Origin: an uncultured Alphaproteobacteria bacterium
GTDB taxonomy: Bacteria > Pseudomonadota > Alphaproteobacteria > HIMB59
Assembly: GCA_902515765.1 (NCBI GenBank)
Contig: CABXVZ010000003.1
Span: 1-64,000, forward strand
Reading direction: 5' to 3'
Length of the DNA stretch: 64,000 nucleotides
Positions 60,532-64,000 of the stretch are shown piece by piece. Each line of letters opens with the position of its first letter. Position 1 is the first letter of the stretch. The position numbers and the translations under genes are program-made. The notes beneath the pieces were generated by a model that had not been told where the DNA came from, searched no databases, and saw only the letters and a program-made list of their open reading frames with translations.

Positions 60532-61290
60532 TTGAACAATAGAAGTCTACTTTGCTGGAATGGATCTAAGAAAAAATTAGAAGAAATCCCTTATAATAAC
60601 GTATTGGATCTTAAACTCCTCTACGGTGTCGACAGCCAAATATCTAAAATTTCTCTAAATACTGAAAACTTTCTCAATGATCTTTCATTTAATCATGCTC
60701 TTTTATGGGGAGTAAGAGGAAGTGGCAAAAGCAGTATTGTTAGAGGAGTAGTAAGTGAATTTGCTGATAAGTATGACAATTTCATCGTATTAGAAATAAA
60801 TAGTGAGGATCTATCTGATTTACCAAGCATATTTCTAAACTTTAAATTTGAAAAGAAAATAATTATTTTTATTGATGATTTATCATTTGAACAAAACGAT
60901 AGAAGATATATTCAATTTAAATCTTTCATTGAGGGATCCTTTTATAATTCCAAAAATAAATTTTTAATTTATATAACAACAAATAGAAGGCATTTAATGA
61001 AACGTGATATGATAGACAATGAAAGATCATCAGCTATTTCACATGATGAAGGAATAGAGGAGAAGTTATCCTTATCTGATCGTTTTGGATTATGGATTAG
61101 TTTTCATAATCTATCGAAAGAGGATTTTCTTTTAATCATCAAGAATTATTGTGAATATTACAATATTAGTTTTAACAATGAGATTAGTGAATTAGCTCTT
61201 AAATGGATATTTGCTAGAGGTAATAGAACTGGAAGATCTGCTTATCAATTTTTTAAAGAATATTGTTCAAAAAAAAAAATTAAGATTTAG
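60532..61290 (+). CDS. DUF815-family AAA ATPase
   Basis: 252 aa from a TTG at 60532, after an in-frame stop at 60496 with no ATG between. NHALLWGVRGSGKSSIVRGVVSEF is the Walker A region, IIIFIDDLSFEQNDRRYIQFKSFIEGS the Walker B region, and YITTNRRHLMKRDMIDNE...EEKLSLSDRFGLWISFHNLSKEDFLLII matches the DUF815 family often found beside yajC in Alphaproteobacteria. Biological role unknown. It is divergent from yajC and its 3' end overlaps serS by 11 bp. Confidence 0.85.
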   Translation: MNNRSLLCWNGSKKKLEEIPYNNVLDLKLLYGVDSQISKISLNTENFLNDLSFNHALLWGVRGSGKSSIVRGVVSEFADKYDNFIVLEINSEDLSDLPSIFLNFKFEKKIIIFIDDLSFEQNDRRYIQFKSFIEGSFYNSKNKFLIYITTNRRHLMKRDMIDNERSSAISHDEGIEEKLSLSDRFGLWISFHNLSKEDFLLIIKNYCEYYNISFNNEISELALKWIFARGNRTGRSAYQFFKEYCSKKKIKI

Positions 61291-62542
61291 AAATTTTAGT
61301 AATATTTCCCATATAAGGAATCAAAACCTTAGGTATCGTAATACTTCCATCTTCGTTTTGATAATTTTCTATTATAGCTATTAAGGTCCTACCTACCGCT
61401 AAACCAGACCCATTTAATGTATGGACAAATTTATTTTTATCAGAAGTTTTATATCTAGCATTCATTCTTCTAGCCTGAAAAGAACGACAGTTACTACAGG
61501 AAGATATTTCACGGTATTTTCCTTCACCAGGTAACCATACTTCAATATCATAGGTTTTAACTGCAGAAAATCCCATATCACCAGATGAAAGCAACATCAC
61601 TTGATAGGAAATTTCTAAATCATCTAAAATTGAAGTAGCACAATTTAACATTCTCTCTAATTCTTCCTCTGAGTCTTCGTCTTTGGTAATACTTACAAGT
61701 TCAACTTTAGAGAATTGGTGTTGTCGGATCATACCTCGAGTATCTCTTCCAGCAGCACCAGCTTCGGATCTATAACAAGGTGTCCAGGCTGTTAATCGTT
61801 GAGGTAGATCTTTTTCTAAAAGAATTGTATCTAAAACTAAGTTAGTTAAGGGAACTTCTGCTGTAGGAATTAACCAGTGATCTGTATTTGTTTTAAATAG
61901 ATCTTCAGAAAATTTAGGTAGTTGACCAGTTCCAAATACTGCTGCATCTCTAACCATGTTAGGAGGTATGATTTCATTATATCCGTAAGAATTAGTGTGT
62001 TTATCTAACATATAGTTAGCAATAGCCCTTTCTAATTTAGCTAATTGGCTTTTTAAATAAACAAATCTAGTTCCTGAAACTTTGCTAGCTTGTTCAAAAT
62101 CTAACATTTTAAGATTTTCACCAAGTTCATAATGAGGTAATGGCTTAAATGAATAAGATGGAATATCTCCAACTTTCTTGATCAATTTATTGGAAGTTTC
62201 ATCCTTCCCTATTGGTACATCTTCATGTGGTAAATTTGGTAATGAAGAAAGTATATTTTTTAATTGAGTTTCTAGATTATTAATCTCATTTTCCATTTTA
62301 TCTATATTGGTCTTAATTTCTTGAACTTTAATTTGTAAATTTGATTTTTCTTTATCATTTAATTTGGAAAAGGAAGATGAAAGTATTTTTCTTTCAGATC
62401 TTAAATCTTGGGATTTAGTTAAAAGATCTCTTTTTTTTAAGTCTAACACTAGGATTTTATTAGACTGAGGTTCAATAAATCTTTTTTTTAAAGATTCATC
62501 AAAAGCTTTAGGTTTCTCTCTAATAAAGTTTAAATCATGCAT
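61280..62542 (-). CDS. serS: Seryl-tRNA synthetase
   Basis: 420 aa, class II. N-terminal long antiparallel coiled coil (about residues 30-105) for tRNA-Ser binding; motif 2 [28 protein letters not shown] and motif 3 [19 protein letters not shown] are intact, as are [11 protein letters not shown] and [21 protein letters not shown]. Charges tRNA-Ser. It follows tatC after 6 bp, the tatABC-serS order common in Alphaproteobacteria. Confidence 0.96.
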   Translation of the reverse strand: [420 protein letters not shown]

Positions 62543-62548
62543 AATGAA

Positions 62549-63325
62549 TTACTCGTCTTCCCTTTTATCTTTTTTCTTATCTTTTTTTGATAAAAATCTA
62601 GATATTAGAATAGATACTTCATATAAAATTATTACAGGCAAGGCCAGAGAAATTTGAGAAAATGGATCGGGCGGAGTTATAATTGCTGCAAATATAAAAG
62701 CTAAAACAATTGCATATTTTCTAAAGGAAACTAATTGCTGAATGGTTAAAACACCAACTCTCACCAAAAGTAGCAATACAACTGGTAATTGAAATGCTAG
62801 CCCAAATGCAAAAATAAAAGTCATCATTAAAGAAAGGTACTCATTCATTTTTGCTTGAAGTGTGATATTTATGGAGTCAGCCTGAGAAGTCTGAAAACTC
62901 AAGAAAAATTTCCATGCAATAGGAGAAATCAAGTAATAAACAACGGCTGCCCCTAATAAAAATAGAAAAGGTATAGCTATCAAAGAAGGTAAAGAAATTT
63001 TCTTTTCTTTTTTTAACAATCCAGGGGAAATAAAAGACCATATTTGAAAAGAAAGAAACGGAAAAGAAATAAATGCAGCAGTGAAAAATGCAACTTTGAC
63101 ATTTGTTAAAAAGGCTTCTTGTAATGCTGTATATATCAAACCATTTCCATCTTGGAGTATAGATGTCAATGGCTTTGCTAAAAATTCAAAAATAGATTGA
63201 GAAAAATAAAAAGAGATAATAAATGAAAATATAAAAAAAATAATTGAATAAATTAATTTTTGTCTTAGCTCTTTGAGGTGATCTAAGAAATTCATTGATG
63301 TTTCATCTCCATTTTCAGCTATCAT
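62549..63325 (-). CDS. tatC: Sec-independent protein translocase subunit TatC
   Basis: 258 aa, six transmembrane helices. FLDHLKELRQKLIYSI contains the signal-peptide-recognition glutamate motif (HLxELRxRL), and SFPFLSFQIWSFISPGLLKKEKK and FGLAFQLPVVL are conserved loops and helices. Receptor for twin-arginine signal peptides in the inner membrane. Overlaps tatB by 11 bp. The tail is highly charged (SKKDKKKDKREDE). Confidence 0.95.
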   Translation of the reverse strand: MIAENGDETSMNFLDHLKELRQKLIYSIIFFIFSFIISFYFSQSIFEFLAKPLTSILQDGNGLIYTALQEAFLTNVKVAFFTAAFISFPFLSFQIWSFISPGLLKKEKKISLPSLIAIPFLFLLGAAVVYYLISPIAWKFFLSFQTSQADSINITLQAKMNEYLSLMMTFIFAFGLAFQLPVVLLLLVRVGVLTIQQLVSFRKYAIVLAFIFAAIITPPDPFSQISLALPVIILYEVSILISRFLSKKDKKKDKREDE

Positions 63326-63611
63326 TTTTTTCTTTCATTATTTCATTGTTGTTTTTTTCAATAAATTCATCTAATTCTTTGCCCTCTTTTAGAACAGCTT
63401 CCTTAGTATCAAGTATTTCTTTTTTAATGTCTTTGACTTCTTGAATATGAGTTATTTCATCTACAGTTGAATTGAACTCTTTAGACAACTTTCTTAAATT
63501 AGATGTTATAGATTTAATAAATTTTATTACTGTAGGTATTTCTTTAGGACCTACAATAATAATTGTAATAATTAGGATGATGGAAATTTCCATCCAACCT
63601 AAAGAAAACAT
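63315..63611 (-). CDS. tatB: Sec-independent protein translocase subunit TatB
   Basis: 98 aa. N-terminal helix [26 protein letters not shown] with the GPKE hinge, then the amphipathic helix PTVIKFIKSITSNLRKLSKEFN and an acidic tail. Partners TatC in substrate recognition. Its start shares one base with the tatA stop. Confidence 0.93.
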   Translation of the reverse strand: MFSLGWMEISIILIITIIIVGPKEIPTVIKFIKSITSNLRKLSKEFNSTVDEITHIQEVKDIKKEILDTKEAVLKEGKELDEFIEKNNNEIMKEKNDS

Positions 63612-63796
63612 TACTGGTCCTTATTTTGATTATCTTGACTAGAACTGTCAGAGTTATCATCATCTGACATATTTTTTTTAAAGGATTTAATTCCTTTGGC
63701 CATATCAGCCATCAAAGAGGGAATTTTTCCCTTTCCAAATAATAAAAGAACAATGATTAATACTATAATCCAATGCCAAATACTAAAAGCGCCCAT
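63611..63796 (-). CDS. tatA: Sec-independent protein translocase subunit TatA
   Basis: 61 aa. [43 protein letters not shown] shows the short helix, the FGxGKIP hinge and the amphipathic helix of TatA, then an acidic low-complexity tail ([17 protein letters not shown]). Pore-forming component of twin-arginine export and first gene of tatABC. Confidence 0.94.
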   Translation of the reverse strand: MGAFSIWHWIIVLIIVLLLFGKGKIPSLMADMAKGIKSFKKNMSDDDNSDSSSQDNQNKDQ

Positions 63797-63824
63797 AACT
63801 AAATATTACTCTAATATTAATTAA

Positions 63825-64000
63825 TTATCTAGGGAAAATAAATATTTGAGATTGATCTAAGGTTATTGAAAGTGAAGAGGCTAGAGGTGGTAGAAAATTA
63901 CCATTTACCTTACTATGAATGTGATGTTTGAAATTTTGATCATCATTTACAGTCATGTGAACAATAGTATTATTACCTAAAAATTTTGAGTCGACAACAA
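63825..64000 (-). CDS. ABC transporter ATP-binding protein, C-terminal TOBE domain only (cut by window edge)
   Basis: Not in the ORF track. The minus strand reads VVDSKFLGNNTIVHMTVNDDQNFKHHIHS, then LASSLSITLDQSQIFIFPR and a stop at 63825. This is the pattern of a TOBE_2 domain at the end of MalK/PotA/FbpC-type ATPases (strand VVDSKFLGNNTIVH, final strand ITLDxSxIFIF). The nucleotide-binding domain lies beyond the window. The ligand class is unknown. Confidence 0.65.
   Translation of the reverse strand, partial: VVDSKFLGNNTIVHMTVNDDQNFKHHIHSKVNGNFLPPLASSLSITLDQSQIFIFPR

Noticed and set aside
1-64000. CRISPR arrays
   Set aside because: No regularly spaced short repeats and no cas-like genes were found on reading the window.

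Overview
The window is AT-rich chromosomal DNA (roughly one third G+C by eye) with short intergenic gaps, frequent 1-30 bp gene overlaps and a very high share of solute-uptake genes. The housekeeping block at the right end (coaD-gyrA-ssb, divergent uvrA, then secF-secD-yajC, a DUF815 ATPase, serS, tatC-tatB-tatA) has a gene order typical of Alphaproteobacteria. Base composition, small genes and the abundance of osmolyte and one-carbon functions suggest a streamlined marine alphaproteobacterium of the SAR11/HIMB59/AEGEAN-169 kind. This placement is inference; no rRNA is present.

Layout. (1) 1-11.6 kb is a quaternary-amine region: malonyl-CoA synthetase (partial), a glycine-betaine-type binding protein, the carnitine pair BKACE + carnitine 3-dehydrogenase, and a minus-strand operon of a fused double-domain betaine permease, a DMSO/TMAO-reductase-type molybdoenzyme, a GcvT-like methyltransferase and an SDR. 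A divergent ProV-type ATPase closes it. (2) 11.6-26 kb holds two catabolic operons that converge at 18.2 kb. The plus operon encodes Fe-ADH, amidase, a DMT exporter, homocysteine methyltransferase and an enolase-superfamily enzyme. The minus operon encodes a TauABC/NMT1-type ABC transporter followed by FAH-family hydrolase, TauD-type dioxygenase, ALDH, VOC protein and a second homocysteine methyltransferase. (3) 26-41 kb holds a CUT1 sugar-type ABC transporter (no ATPase gene), a LacI-family regulator, and an unusual locus with five SnoaL/NTF2-like proteins, four of them two-domain, arranged around two divergent promoters. With them are an alpha/beta hydrolase, MetE-like, RraA-like, double-cupin, HisD/HpsN-like and SDR proteins. 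All three divergent promoters carry TGAAT/ATTCA inverted motifs, suggesting one LacI regulon. This is the best candidate for an undescribed pathway. (4) 41-43.7 kb carries BioY, a YczE-type membrane protein, an aldo/keto reductase and a YtoQ-family protein.

(5) 43.775-51.344 kb is a degenerate integrated island. It lies between an intact tRNA-Lys(TTT) gene and an exact 49-bp copy of the tRNA 3' part, with a truncated P4-type integrase next to the tRNA. Cargo is strongly respiratory: pseudoazurin-like cupredoxin, DoxX, ferredoxin-NADP reductase, NAD-formate dehydrogenase, a flavodoxin-fold oxidoreductase, HPP-family protein, alternative oxidase and a DUF4149-like protein. It also holds scars: a beheaded cytidylyltransferase gene flanked by inverted copies of its own 3' end, and a decayed tRNA-Asp-like 3' end. 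(6) 51.4-64 kb is the core housekeeping block, ending in the 3' end of an ABC ATPase with a TOBE domain.

Functionally the accessory part points to uptake of methylated amines, organic acids and carbohydrate-like compounds. Methyl groups appear to be handled by GcvT-like, homocysteine-methyltransferase and MetE-like proteins, and reducing power may be dissipated through formate dehydrogenase and alternative oxidase. Functions are assigned by reading family motifs; no database search was run.
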